Positions 9,659-18,584 of a stretch of 64,000 nt of DNA are shown here, one piece after another. The notes below the pieces were generated by a model, which saw only the letters and a program-made list of their open reading frames with translations, was not told where the DNA came from and did no database searches. Source of the DNA: JAEZAA01 sp964514485 (GTDB lineage Bacteria; Pseudomonadota; Gammaproteobacteria; Pseudomonadales; Oleiphilaceae); contig CAZEWG010000001.1 of assembly GCA_964514485.1 (NCBI GenBank), forward strand, positions 62,001 to 126,000, read 5' to 3'. The stretch's first letter is position 1, and the number at the start of each line of letters is the position of its first letter. Both the position numbers and the translations under genes were made by a program.

Positions 9659-9811
9659 GACCGGCTACACCCCGGTCAAGGCAGGCCACCCGCTAACGTT
9701 TTGGAGAACATCCGTGTTTTCTCAGCAACTTCAGGACAACCTTGAGCAGCCGCAAAACGCCATTTTGCGATGGCGATGGTGACGCTTATTTTTTCCTCAC
9801 CCGACCGGTGA
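9659..9811 (+). promoter_or_regulatory. trp leader RNA with alternative hairpins (attenuator-like)
   Basis: A hairpin GACCGG/CCGGTC sits at 9659-9677. Within the trpL frame two overlapping stems compete: CGCAAAA (9751-9757) with TTTTGCG (9763-9769), or CGCCAT (9758-9763) with ATGGCG (9770-9775), the latter covering the first Trp codon. GGTGA at 9778-9782 can pair with TCACC at 9797-9801, and TCACC can instead pair with GGTGA at 9807-9811. A T-rich run lies at 9786-9794. The competing pairings fit an attenuator, but I do not see a textbook terminator stem ending directly at the T-run. Confidence 0.55.
9714..9782 (+). CDS. trpL: trp operon leader peptide (22 aa, two Trp codons)
   Basis: A GTG at 9714 has GGAG at 9703-9706 (7-nt spacing) and opens a 22-codon frame ending in the residues LRWRW just before TGA at 9780-9782. 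Two of the last three sense codons are TGG. The frame lies 92 bp upstream of trpE and is flanked by mutually exclusive hairpins. A short ribosome-bound frame with clustered Trp codons directly before trpE is the hallmark of ribosome-mediated attenuation, which is known for Pseudomonas trp genes. Confidence 0.78.
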   Translation: MFSQQLQDNLEQPQNAILRWRW

Positions 9812-9874
9812 ATCCACCAGCGTTGTTACCGCTTGACTGCGTAATTGTTTGACTGACTGTTGCAGGAACATCCA

Positions 9875-11365
9875 ATGACTCCCGAACTGTTCGAGCAACT
9901 GGCTCGAGAAGGCTATAACCGTATTCCCGTCAGCCGCGAAGTGCTCGCGGATCTCGACACTCCCCTGAGCACCTATCTCAAACTGGCCAATGCCCCCTTC
10001 TCCTATTTGCTGGAATCCGTTCAGGGCGGCGAAAAATGGGGCCGTTACTCCATTATTGGCCTGCCGTGCCGTACCATTTTGCGGGTGCAGGGTTATGACA
10101 TCACGGTGACCACCGATGGTGAAATCGTGGAGCGGTGCCGGGTTGAGGATCCGCTGGCGTATATCGAAAAATTCCAGCAGCGTTACAAGGTGCCCGATGT
10201 ACCGGGCCTGCCCCGATTCCATGGCGGCCTGGTGGGCTATTTCGGCTACGACACGGTGCGTTATATTGAACCGCGCCTGGCCAAGTCCGCGCCCGCCGAC
10301 CCCATCGGCACCCCCGATATCCTGCTGATGGTGTCCGAACAACTGGTGGTGTTTGACAACTTGAGTGGCAAACTGCACCTGATCGATCTGGTCGACCCAT
10401 CCCAGCCCAATGCCTACGAGCAGTCCCAGCAACGCCTGAGCAACGGGGTGCGCAAACTGCGCCAAGCCGGCTCCGTGGAGCAATTGCTCCCCCGCCACGA
10501 GCCCAAGGGCCCCAGTGTTTCCGAGCAGGACTTCGTGTCCGGCTTCACCCAGGCGGGCTTTGAAGCCGCGGTGGAGAAAATCAAAGGCTATGTGCTGGCC
10601 GGCGATGTGATGCAGACGGTTCTTGCCCAACGCATGTCCATCCCCTTCACTGCCGAGCCGCTCAATCTGTACCGCGCCCTACGCTTCCTGAACCCCTCGC
10701 CTTACCTCTACTTCTTTAACCTGGAAGACTTCCATATCGTCGGCTCCTCCCCGGAGATTCTGACCCGGGTGGAAGACGGCCAGGTTTCCGTGCGTCCCAT
10801 CGCCGGCACCCGCAAACGGGGCGCGACGGAAGCCGAGGACCAGGCGCTGGAGGCGGAGCTGCTGTCGGACCCGAAAGAGATCGCCGAGCACCTGATGCTG
10901 ATCGACCTGGGCCGCAACGATGCCGGCCGGGTCAGCGAAACCGGCTCGGTGAAAGTGACCGATAAGATGGTGGTGGAGCGCTACTCCCACGTCATGCACA
11001 TTGTGTCCAACGTCACCGGCACGCTAAAACCGGGCCTGTCCAATATCGACGTACTGCGTGCCACCCTGCCCGCCGGCACCTTAAGCGGTGCCCCCAAAAT
11101 CCGCGCCATGGAAATCATCGATGAGCTGGAGCCGGTCAAGCGGGGCATCTATGGCGGAGCGGTGGGCTATATGGCCTGGAACGGCAATATGGACACGGCG
11201 ATTGCCATCCGCACCGCGGTGATCAAAAACGGCACCCTGCATATCCAGGCCGGCGCCGGGGTGGTGGCGGACTCCGTTCCCCGCCTGGAATGGAAAGAAA
11301 CCATGAACAAGGGCCGCGCCATGTTTCGGGCGGTGGCCATGGTCGAACAAGGTCTGGACGGTTAA
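9875..11365 (+). CDS. trpE: Anthranilate synthase component I TrpE
   Basis: Converts chorismate to anthranilate with ammonia delivered by TrpG; first committed step to tryptophan. The product is 496 aa. The N-terminal part has the feedback-site segment YLLESVQGG; the C-terminal chorismate-binding domain has GSSPEIL, RPIAGTRKRG, DLGRNDAGRV and LPAGTLSGAPKIRAMEII. The start ATG 9875 has AGGA seven bases upstream; a TTG at 9860 has no such site. trpG follows after 11 bp, so the two subunits are co-translated here, unlike P. aeruginosa where trpE is far from trpGDC. Confidence 0.96.
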   Translation: MTPELFEQLAREGYNRIPVSREVLADLDTPLSTYLKLANAPFSYLLESVQGGEKWGRYSIIGLPCRTILRVQGYDITVTTDGEIVERCRVEDPLAYIEKFQQRYKVPDVPGLPRFHGGLVGYFGYDTVRYIEPRLAKSAPADPIGTPDILLMVSEQLVVFDNLSGKLHLIDLVDPSQPNAYEQSQQRLSNGVRKLRQAGSVEQLLPRHEPKGPSVSEQDFVSGFTQAGFEAAVEKIKGYVLAGDVMQTVLAQRMSIPFTAEPLNLYRALRFLNPSPYLYFFNLEDFHIVGSSPEILTRVEDGQVSVRPIAGTRKRGATEAEDQALEAELLSDPKEIAEHLMLIDLGRNDAGRVSETGSVKVTDKMVVERYSHVMHIVSNVTGTLKPGLSNIDVLRATLPAGTLSGAPKIRAMEIIDELEPVKRGIYGGAVGYMAWNGNMDTAIAIRTAVIKNGTLHIQAGAGVVADSVPRLEWKETMNKGRAMFRAVAMVEQGLDG

Positions 11366-11376
11366 GGAGCAGTACT

Positions 11377-11961
11377 ATGCTGGTAATGATCGATAACTAC
11401 GACTCCTTTACCTACAACGTGGTGCAGTACCTGTGTGAATTGGGCGCCGAAGTGCGCGTGGTGCGCAATGATGAAGCCAGTGTGGCGGATATCCGCAAGC
11501 TGAACCCCACCCATCTGGTGATTTCTCCAGGCCCCTGCTCACCCAATGAAGCCGGGATCTCCATGGAGGCGATCCAGTCCTTTGCCGGTGAAATCCCTAT
11601 TTTGGGAATTTGCCTGGGCCATCAAAGTATCGGTCAGGTTTTTGGTGGCAAGATTGTCCGGGCCGGCCAGGTCATGCACGGCAAGACGTCACAGATCCAT
11701 CACCAGGGAACCGGTGTCTTTAGCGGTCTGCCCAGCCCTTACGAGGCCACCCGTTACCATTCCCTGGTGATTGAAAAACAGTCCATTCCCGATTGTCTGG
11801 AAGTAACCGCCTGGACTGAAAATCCTGACGGCAGCATGGAAGAAATCATGGGCATTCGCCACAAGACCCTGCCCATTGAAGGGGTACAGTTTCACCCGGA
11901 GTCCATTCTGACCCAGTACGGGCATGAGTTACTGGCTAACTTTTTGAGAATGGATGTTTAA
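11377..11961 (+). CDS. trpG: Anthranilate synthase glutamine amidotransferase subunit TrpG
   Basis: Class-I amidotransferase, 194 aa, supplying ammonia from glutamine to TrpE. It begins MLVMIDNYDSFTYN; the nucleophile cysteine is in GICLGHQSIGQ and the catalytic His-Glu in VQFHPESILT. The start at 11377 follows AAGGAG. The same subunit may also serve 4-amino-4-deoxychorismate synthase (PabA role), as in many bacteria with one copy. A 174-bp structured spacer separates it from trpD. Confidence 0.94.
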   Translation: MLVMIDNYDSFTYNVVQYLCELGAEVRVVRNDEASVADIRKLNPTHLVISPGPCSPNEAGISMEAIQSFAGEIPILGICLGHQSIGQVFGGKIVRAGQVMHGKTSQIHHQGTGVFSGLPSPYEATRYHSLVIEKQSIPDCLEVTAWTENPDGSMEEIMGIRHKTLPIEGVQFHPESILTQYGHELLANFLRMDV

Positions 11962-12135
11962 CAGAGGCTAGAAAGCAAGCACGTCCATACAGCGCCCACG
12001 CCGTACCTTCCACCCCGTGGGAGTGATGAGCGCCCGGAGGCGGCAACGCTGCCCATAACGCCCGGCGCAGACCTGCTTCAGCCTCTCCGCCTCCCCGGAC
12101 ATGAGGGGGAGCACAGACTAAATGAGGATCCTACC
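11962..12135 (+). other. Structured spacer between trpG and trpD
   Basis: This 174-bp stretch has no reading frame with a ribosome site. It contains a CCCACG/CGTGGG inverted repeat in its first half and CTCCCC/GGGGAG shortly before the trpD ribosome site. Neither is followed by a T-run. It could be an mRNA processing or stability element; no second Trp-rich leader frame was found. Confidence 0.4.
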
Positions 12136-13170
12136 ATGGATATGAAAACCGCCATTGCCCGCGTTGTCGAGCACCTGGACCTGACAACGGAGGAGATGGC
12201 CGAGGCCATGCACCTCATCATGACCGGTCAGGCCACGGACGCCCAGATCGGCGCCTTCCTGATCGGCCTGCGCATGAAGAGCGAGAGCATCGACGAGATC
12301 ACCGGCGCGGCCTCCACCATGCGCAAACTGGTCACGCCAGTCACCATCGACGCGCCCTATCTGGTGGACACCTGCGGCACCGGCGGCGATGGCGCCAACC
12401 TGTTCAACGTCTCCACCGCCAGCGCCTTTGTGGTCGCCGCCGCCGGCGGCACCGTCGCCAAGCACGGCAACCGGGGAGTTTCCAGCAAAAGCGGCAGTGC
12501 CGACCTGCTGGAAGCGGCCGGCATCAACCTGAACCTGACGCCCGAACAAGTGGTCCTCTGCGCCCAGGAGATCGGCGTGGGCTTTATGTTCGCCCCGTCC
12601 CACCATGGCGCGATGAAATATGCCATTGGCCCCCGCAAGGAACTGGGTCTGCGCACCATCTTCAACATGCTGGGCCCGATGACCAACCCGGCCGGGGTGA
12701 AAAAACAGGTGCTGGGTGTATTTTCCAAGATGCTCTGTCGCCCCATGGCGGAAGTCCTGCAACGGCTGGGCAGCACCCATGTGATGGTGGTGCACTCGGT
12801 GGACGGTCTGGATGAAATCAGTCTGGCCAGCCCCACCCATGTGGCCGAACTCAAGGACGGCGAGATCCGCGAATACCAAATCAAGCCGGAAGACTTCGGG
12901 ATTACCAGCCAGAGCCTGATCGGCCTGGACGTGGACGGGCCCCAGGCCAGCCTGGAGTTGATTCGTGCCGCTCTGGGTAAAAGCAAGGACCCTTATGCCA
13001 TCAAGGCACGGGATATCATCTCCTTGAACGCAGGCGCCGCCATTTATGTTTCCGATATGGCAGACAGCCTGCAAGAAGGCGTGGAGCGGGCCCAGGATGC
13101 GATTGGCAGTGGCCTGGCCCTGGAAAAAATTGACGAGCTGGCGAGCTTTACCGCCTGCTTCCAATCTTGA
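12136..13170 (+). CDS. trpD: Anthranilate phosphoribosyltransferase TrpD
   Basis: Transfers phosphoribose from PRPP to anthranilate. 344 aa. The PRPP-binding glycine-rich loop VDTCGTGGDGANLFNVST, the KHGNRGVSSKSGSADLLEA segment and the anthranilate-site residues around FMFAPSHHGAMK are all present. GAGG lies upstream of the ATG. trpC follows after 15 bp. Nothing atypical. Confidence 0.96.
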   Translation: MDMKTAIARVVEHLDLTTEEMAEAMHLIMTGQATDAQIGAFLIGLRMKSESIDEITGAASTMRKLVTPVTIDAPYLVDTCGTGGDGANLFNVSTASAFVVAAAGGTVAKHGNRGVSSKSGSADLLEAAGINLNLTPEQVVLCAQEIGVGFMFAPSHHGAMKYAIGPRKELGLRTIFNMLGPMTNPAGVKKQVLGVFSKMLCRPMAEVLQRLGSTHVMVVHSVDGLDEISLASPTHVAELKDGEIREYQIKPEDFGITSQSLIGLDVDGPQASLELIRAALGKSKDPYAIKARDIISLNAGAAIYVSDMADSLQEGVERAQDAIGSGLALEKIDELASFTACFQS

Positions 13171-13185
13171 GTCGTGAGGTTCGGC

Positions 13186-13986
13186 ATGTCAGATACAACA
13201 CCCACCATTCTTCGAAAAATCGTCGCCCGCAAGCACCAGGAAGTCCTGGAGCGCAGCTCCGTGGTACCGGAAGCTGCGCTGCGTGAACAACTACAGAATG
13301 CCGCTCCGACCCGCGGTTTTGTGGAGGCCATCGAACGCAAACTCAACGCCGGTGAGTCCGCGGTTATTGCTGAAGTGAAAAAGGCTTCCCCCAGCAAAGG
13401 CGTGATCCGGGAAAATTTCGTGCCGGCAGACATTGCCCGCAGCTACGAGCAAGGCGGCGCGGCCTGCCTGTCGGTACTCACCGATATGGATTTCTTCCAG
13501 GGCTCCGACATCTACCTGAAGCAGGCCCGGGCAGCCTGCAGCCTGCCGGTGCTGCGCAAGGACTTTATGGTCGACTCCTACCAGATCGTTGAAAGCCGTG
13601 TCATTGGTGCCGACTGCGTACTGTTGATTGCAGCCTGCCTGTCGCTGCCCAAAATGCAGGAGCTTGCCGACACCGCCCAGGAGTGCGGGCTGGATGTGCT
13701 GGTGGAAGTCCACAACCAGGAAGAGCTGGAACAGGCCCTGCAACTGAACACACGACTGATCGGCATTAACAACCGGGATCTGCACACGTTCGAGGTCAGC
13801 CTCAACACCACCTTTGAGCTGTTGAAGCTGATTCCGGAAGATCGCATCGTCGTGACCGAAAGCGGTATCCTGACCCAGGACGACGTACGCGCCATGCGTG
13901 AGCACCAGGTCAATGCGTTCCTGGTGGGCGAATCCTTCATGCGTGCCGACGATCCTGGCGCCAAACTGCAGGAGCTTTTTGCCTAA
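13186..13986 (+). CDS. trpC: Indole-3-glycerol-phosphate synthase TrpC
   Basis: A monofunctional 266-residue TIM-barrel enzyme that closes the indole ring; no TrpF domain is fused. Catalytic lysines are in IAEVKKASPSKG and LRKDFMVD; the NNRDLHTF, VTESGI and C-terminal VGESFMRADDPG phosphate-site segments are intact. The start ATG 13186 is preferred over GTG 13174 because the GAGG site lies between them. It ends the trp block; in Pseudomonas the next gene is crp/vfr, here 9.2 kb away. Confidence 0.95.
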   Translation: MSDTTPTILRKIVARKHQEVLERSSVVPEAALREQLQNAAPTRGFVEAIERKLNAGESAVIAEVKKASPSKGVIRENFVPADIARSYEQGGAACLSVLTDMDFFQGSDIYLKQARAACSLPVLRKDFMVDSYQIVESRVIGADCVLLIAACLSLPKMQELADTAQECGLDVLVEVHNQEELEQALQLNTRLIGINNRDLHTFEVSLNTTFELLKLIPEDRIVVTESGILTQDDVRAMREHQVNAFLVGESFMRADDPGAKLQELFA

Positions 13987-14005
13987 CCCTTACCTGACCG
14001 CTCTC

Positions 14006-14050
14006 GGCCCTTCGCCCCCCGGAAACCCGGATTTCCGGCCGCGAAGGGCC
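14006..14050 (+). terminator. Long bipartite hairpin after trpC
   Basis: An outer 9-bp stem GGCCCTTCG (14006-14014)/CGAAGGGCC (14042-14050) encloses an inner 7-bp stem CCGGAAA (14019-14025)/TTTCCGG (14032-14038). No T-run follows, so termination may be weak or Rho-assisted; it could instead be an mRNA-protecting or repetitive extragenic element. It lies 19 bp after the trpC stop. Confidence 0.5.
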
Positions 14051-14245
14051 TCTCCCCCACGCTTGTCACTTCTCACGTTCTTATCTCTACAATGTAAAAA
14101 AGCTTGGCAAAGCCGGAAGCCATCATACGCGGGCCCGTCCAACGTTTCTGGCCAAGGATGCAACAGCTGACCCGCAAGCCCGGCTCTACACAGACGCCTC
14201 GGGCTAAATATCCGCGCCACCCTTCAAACAACGGAAGACCCACAT

Positions 14246-15418
14246 ATGGTGCATACGGATAGCGGTTTGTCCTCAAAGCTGCTCGAGCTTCGCGCCCAGG
14301 TCGAACAGCTGACCGAGACCCAGATCGCCCCTAAGGCTAGCCAAGTGGATGAGGAATGTCTGTGGCCGGAACACAGCCTGAAAGCCCTGGCAAACGCGGG
14401 CCTGCTCGGTCTGCATGTGCCCGAGTCGCTCGGGGGCCAGGGTCAGGGCCTGCTAGCGCTGAGCTTGCTGACCGAAGTGATCGGCAAGGCCTGCCCTTCT
14501 TCTGCTCTCTGTTTCGGAATGCATTGTGTGGGGACTGCGGTCATTGCCTCCAAGGCCACGCCCTTCCAGCAGCAAAAGTACCTAAGGCCAATCGCCCAGG
14601 GCAAGCATATCACCACCCTGGCGCTGTCCGAGGCTGGCTCAGGCATCCACCTCTATCTGCCGGAAACTCACCTTGCCGAGGATGACGGTCACTTTATCGT
14701 CAATGGCGTCAAACAGTTTATCACCAATGGCAGTTATGCAGACTCCTATGTGCTCTCCACCGTCGCCACTGGCATCGACACCGAGATTGGCGATTTCAGC
14801 TGCCTGATCCTCGACCGGGAAACGCCCGGCATGGAGTGGCTGGCTCCCTGGAAGGGGTTTGGCATGCGGGGCAATTCCTCCCGGGGGCTCGCTCTCAATA
14901 ATGTGCGGGTTTCTAAAGAACAGCTGCTCGGGGAGGAAGGTGACCAGGTCTGGTATGTCTTCGAGGTGGTCACGCCCTATTTTCTCACGGCCATGGCGTC
15001 TACCTATCTAGGCATTGCCCAATCCGCCCTGGAGGCGGCCGAACAGCACCTCAAAAACCGTCGACACAGCTATTTTGAAGAGCCTCTCGCCAATGTCGGC
15101 ACCCTGCAGAATCTCTATGGGGAGATGTGGCTGGCCGTGGTCAAAACCCGCAGCCTGCTTCGCAAAGCCGCCAGCCTGGCCGATCGGGGCGACCCCGATG
15201 CCCTGCCCTACCTTCTTGCCAGTAAGGCCGATGCAGGAGAAACCGCAGTCAAGGTGACCAACGATGCCATGACCATCTGTGGCGGCCGGGCCTATCAGGA
15301 AAATAGCCGGGTGGCCCAAATGCTGCGAGATGCACGGGCCAGCCATGTGATGTCACCCACCACCGATCTGCTGCGCAACTGGCTCGGGAAATCACTGTTG
15401 GGGTTACCATTACTGTGA
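14246..15418 (+). CDS. Acyl-CoA dehydrogenase-family flavoprotein lacking the usual catalytic Glu
   Basis: A 390-residue protein with the three acyl-CoA dehydrogenase domains: N-terminal helices, the flavin-binding beta domain (TTLALSEAGSG; FITNGSYAD; GFGMRGNSS) and the C-terminal helical domain (YQENSRVAQMLRDARA). Where most members have an R-D-x(6)-YEGT-N-E segment providing the catalytic glutamate, this protein reads SHVMSPTTDLL. The base may lie elsewhere or the reaction may not be a classical beta-oxidation dehydrogenation. It overlaps the GGDEF-EAL gene by GTGA, so the two are coupled. The substrate is unknown. Confidence 0.75.
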   Translation: MVHTDSGLSSKLLELRAQVEQLTETQIAPKASQVDEECLWPEHSLKALANAGLLGLHVPESLGGQGQGLLALSLLTEVIGKACPSSALCFGMHCVGTAVIASKATPFQQQKYLRPIAQGKHITTLALSEAGSGIHLYLPETHLAEDDGHFIVNGVKQFITNGSYADSYVLSTVATGIDTEIGDFSCLILDRETPGMEWLAPWKGFGMRGNSSRGLALNNVRVSKEQLLGEEGDQVWYVFEVVTPYFLTAMASTYLGIAQSALEAAEQHLKNRRHSYFEEPLANVGTLQNLYGEMWLAVVKTRSLLRKAASLADRGDPDALPYLLASKADAGETAVKVTNDAMTICGGRAYQENSRVAQMLRDARASHVMSPTTDLLRNWLGKSLLGLPLL

Positions 15419-17619
15419 ACAGCACCCACCCTCAAAAGCAGGTTCTACTGATTACACTCCAGGCCCCCGAGGCCCAGGTGAAGCCCACCGCTTTGTTGGA
15501 ACAAAAGCTCCGTGACAGCGGGTTCGGGCTGACTCAAATCGACGCCAGCAACCTTGAGTCACTGGAAGCATCGGGCGCGACCAACTATCGCTTCGATGCC
15601 GTTGTCATTGGCCCCCAGGTCATCAATGCGATCGTCGCCGCCCGCCAGGTCCGCGCCCTCTGGCCCCGCCAGCCGATTTTGTTCACTCCCTTGCCCAAGC
15701 ACCGGGCTGAGCTGGAATCTGCCTTGCGCCACACTCCATTGATTGGCACCAATTGGTTTGTTCTCAACCCGGGCGACCCGAATCTGACCGACCGACTACA
15801 CGAGGCCATTCAGACCAGCAAACGGCGGGATCAACTGCAATCTGTCCTGAATGCCGCCAGAACCCAAACCACTTACCCTTCGAGCCCGGAAACAAGCGAT
15901 TATCAGCGACTGTTACTCCAGGTCGAAACCCTGACTCAAGAGAAACAACGGCAACAGCGTCTCTATGAAGCGGTGCTGTCATCCAGCGTCGATCAAAGTT
16001 ATATCTACAACCTCAACAAACACCTGATCTATGCCAATCCGGCGGCAGCAGAACAACTGGAAATACCCCTGAGCCAGATCATCGGCCGGGGCGTCGACGA
16101 ACTGGGATTTACCCCCGAGGTCAGGAAAAAGCTGTCCAAAGATATCGATCAGGTCATCCGCACCTTGAAGCCGATCCGTGCCGAAATGCCGTTTACGTCC
16201 CCCTCCGGGAAAAAGCGTGTTTATGAATATGTGCTGTCCCCGGTGCTGGACCAGCAAGGCGCCGTGGAAGCCGTCGTCGAGATTACCCGGGACATTACTG
16301 AGCGCAAGCACTCCTCGGAACGGGTCTGGCGGGAAGCCAACTACGACGCCCTCACCGGCCTGCCCAACCGCCGTCTGTTTCGCGACCGGCTGAATCAGGA
16401 GATCCGCCATGCCCAGCGTAGCGGCTCGCCCTTGGCCCTGTTCTTTATCGACCTGGACCACTTCAAGCAGGTGAACGATCTGCACGGCCATGATGCCGGT
16501 GACGAATTGCTGGTTCAGGTCGCCCGACGCCTCAGCAACAGCATCCGCCAATCAGACACCGTGGCCCGCCTGGGCGGGGATGAGTTCACGGTGATTCTCA
16601 CCGAGCTGGACGGCAAATCCCATATTGAGAAAATCGCGCGCAAGGTTCTGGCTGAGCTGGCCCGGCCTTTCAAGTTGAGCCGGGCTATCGTACACGTGTC
16701 CGGCAGCATCGGGATCACCCTGTATCCCACGGATACCACCCAAGCTGAAGACCTGATCAGAAACGCCGATCAGGCCATGTACACCGCCAAAAACAATGGC
16801 CGCAACCAATTCCACTTCTTTACCCGCCGCCTGCAGGACGAAGCCCTGCGGCGCCTGCAACTGATCGATGATTTGCGGACCGCCCTGGCAGAGGATCAAA
16901 TCAGGCTGTATTTCCAGCCCATCGTCGACCTGCACGAAGGCCATATTTGTAAAGCCGAGGCGCTGGTGCGCTGGGAACATCCCAATGAAGGTCTGCTCTC
17001 CCCGGCTTTGTTCATTCCCCTCGCCGAAGAGAGCAAGCAGATCAACCAGCTAGGCGACTGGGTCTTCAAGCAGGCCACCGAATACTGTCGCAGCTGGAGT
17101 GAAACACTGGGCCATCCATTTCAGGTCAGCCTCAACAAGTCACCACTGCAGTTTATCAACCAAAATCATCGGAGCTGGGTGCGACATCTCAAGAAAATGG
17201 GGCTGAAGCAGCACAGCGTGACCGTGGAAATCACCGAAGGCGTGCTACTCAATCCTTCGGCCGCGGTCAGCGCAAGCCTGCAGGCCTTTCAGGAGGCAGG
17301 GATTGAGCTGGCCATCGACGATTTCGGAACCGGATATGCCTCCATGGCCTATCTGCAAAAGTACCATGTGGATTATCTGAAGATCGACCAGTCCTTCGTG
17401 CAGGACATGATCACTAACCGCAACAGCCGGACCATCGTGGAAGGGATCATCGCCATGGCCCATAAACTGGGACTCAAGGTCATCGCCGAGGGGATCGAAA
17501 CCCCCGAGCAACGCGACACCCTGCGCGCCATTGGCTGCGATTACGGCCAGGGCTTCCTGTTCTCCAAACCCATCCCGGCGGCGGGGTTCCGACACCTGCT
17601 CCTGCACTGGCATCAGTAG
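15415..17619 (+). CDS. PAS-GGDEF-EAL cyclic-di-GMP turnover protein
   Basis: A 734-residue cytoplasmic signalling protein with no membrane segment. In order: a receiver-like alpha/beta region (1-130) without an obvious phosphoacceptor site, a short coiled linker, a PAS domain (about 180-300), GGDEF (from about 310, motif GGDEF intact near residue 387, preceded at five residues by RQSD, a product-inhibition I-site) and EAL (about 490-734, with EALVRWEHP, DDFGTGYAS and KIDQSFV). Both catalytic domains look competent, so it may synthesise or degrade c-di-GMP depending on PAS input. The GTG start lies inside the upstream stop (GTGA). Confidence 0.9.
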   Translation: MNSTHPQKQVLLITLQAPEAQVKPTALLEQKLRDSGFGLTQIDASNLESLEASGATNYRFDAVVIGPQVINAIVAARQVRALWPRQPILFTPLPKHRAELESALRHTPLIGTNWFVLNPGDPNLTDRLHEAIQTSKRRDQLQSVLNAARTQTTYPSSPETSDYQRLLLQVETLTQEKQRQQRLYEAVLSSSVDQSYIYNLNKHLIYANPAAAEQLEIPLSQIIGRGVDELGFTPEVRKKLSKDIDQVIRTLKPIRAEMPFTSPSGKKRVYEYVLSPVLDQQGAVEAVVEITRDITERKHSSERVWREANYDALTGLPNRRLFRDRLNQEIRHAQRSGSPLALFFIDLDHFKQVNDLHGHDAGDELLVQVARRLSNSIRQSDTVARLGGDEFTVILTELDGKSHIEKIARKVLAELARPFKLSRAIVHVSGSIGITLYPTDTTQAEDLIRNADQAMYTAKNNGRNQFHFFTRRLQDEALRRLQLIDDLRTALAEDQIRLYFQPIVDLHEGHICKAEALVRWEHPNEGLLSPALFIPLAEESKQINQLGDWVFKQATEYCRSWSETLGHPFQVSLNKSPLQFINQNHRSWVRHLKKMGLKQHSVTVEITEGVLLNPSAAVSASLQAFQEAGIELAIDDFGTGYASMAYLQKYHVDYLKIDQSFVQDMITNRNSRTIVEGIIAMAHKLGLKVIAEGIETPEQRDTLRAIGCDYGQGFLFSKPIPAAGFRHLLLHWHQ

Positions 17620-17755
17620 AGCGCGTCCTCCACCGGAGGGGCTCACCTGCTGCACGCCGGAACACAGCCAGCAGCCACGCTGAAAGCGGCCATGCCCGCG
17701 CTCCAAAATCCACCCCCGGCATGGCACGCCTTGCGGATCACGGCTGGCTTTCCGA

Positions 17756-18274
17756 TTAACGGAAGCGCCTCCCCAGCCTGATTCCCGCCAGGGCCAGTCC
17801 CAGCAAACCCAGACTGCCCGGCTCCGGCACAGGAGCGGCGACTTTCCTGTAGTTGCTGATAAAGCTGTAGTCTTGATATTGGCTATATTCTTCCACCACC
17901 TTGTCCAAGTGTGCAGCAGCGGCTTCCCCCTCCGGTACAAAAAAGATATCGAACCAGAACGAGACCTCCAGATCGGGGGCCGGATCAGTGACATGCAAGG
18001 CCGAGACCCGTCCCCCTTCAGCAGGCCAGTACAACTCCTCGACCAGGGTGGCGCTGCCCTGCCAGGAATAACTAAAGACCTCACAGTCCAACGACACACT
18101 GAGCAACTGAGAGGCGGCCGAGTCCACCACCAGATGGCCGGTTCCTTCATAGTAGACGGGGGACTCGCTACCAGCCGGTGGGCTGAAGGCGGTGAAGGTG
18201 GAGTCGTAATGAATGATCGCGGCGGAAGAAAATGGAGCAAAAAATAACAGTCCGAGAAACGTCCAGTTTTTCAT
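17756..18274 (-). CDS. PEP-CTERM sorting-domain protein
   Basis: A 172-residue exported protein with an N-terminal signal (ending near FSSAA) and a C-terminal PEP-CTERM tail: VPEPGS, then a hydrophobic segment LGLLGLALAGI, then RLGRRFR. Such tails are cut by exosortase for surface delivery. The middle has no domain I recognise. The ATG at 18274 starts the signal peptide; the upstream extension to 18319 is out of register with a signal. No exosortase gene is in this window. Confidence 0.75.
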   Translation of the reverse strand: MKNWTFLGLLFFAPFSSAAIIHYDSTFTAFSPPAGSESPVYYEGTGHLVVDSAASQLLSVSLDCEVFSYSWQGSATLVEELYWPAEGGRVSALHVTDPAPDLEVSFWFDIFFVPEGEAAAAHLDKVVEEYSQYQDYSFISNYRKVAAPVPEPGSLGLLGLALAGIRLGRRFR

Positions 18275-18584
18275 GGTGATTTCCTTATTCTTGATGCACC
18301 AGGGCATCATTGACGCCAAACAGCTTCATCCTTGTTTAAAGCTACCCAAAACGATCGGCCAGACAACTACTTGCATCAACAGCCCTCAATGGCCGGCTCT
18401 GCCCGGACTATTCTATAGCTGACCCTCCTTCCCATACATAAATTCGGCGCCCCGGCGCGGTTAACACTGCATTAAACATCGCCCGGCCCCATGGATAGGC
18501 CGGTCCTTTCACCTCACAATACATGGGCATGCCTGTCATCGTCCAAGCGGACTGCCACCCAAATGCCTTGGGGAGAAACGCGCC
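18275..18584. other. Intergenic region, divergent PEP-CTERM / methyltransferase genes
   Basis: 310 bp without a supported gene. It must hold the promoters of the two divergent genes, but no convincing -35/-10 pair was picked out. A GC-rich GGCGCC/GGCGC cluster lies near 18445. Nothing else is seen. Confidence 0.5.

Noticed and set aside
11962..12135. A second Trp-rich leader peptide before trpD
   Set aside because: No short frame with clustered Trp codons and a ribosome site was found on the plus strand.
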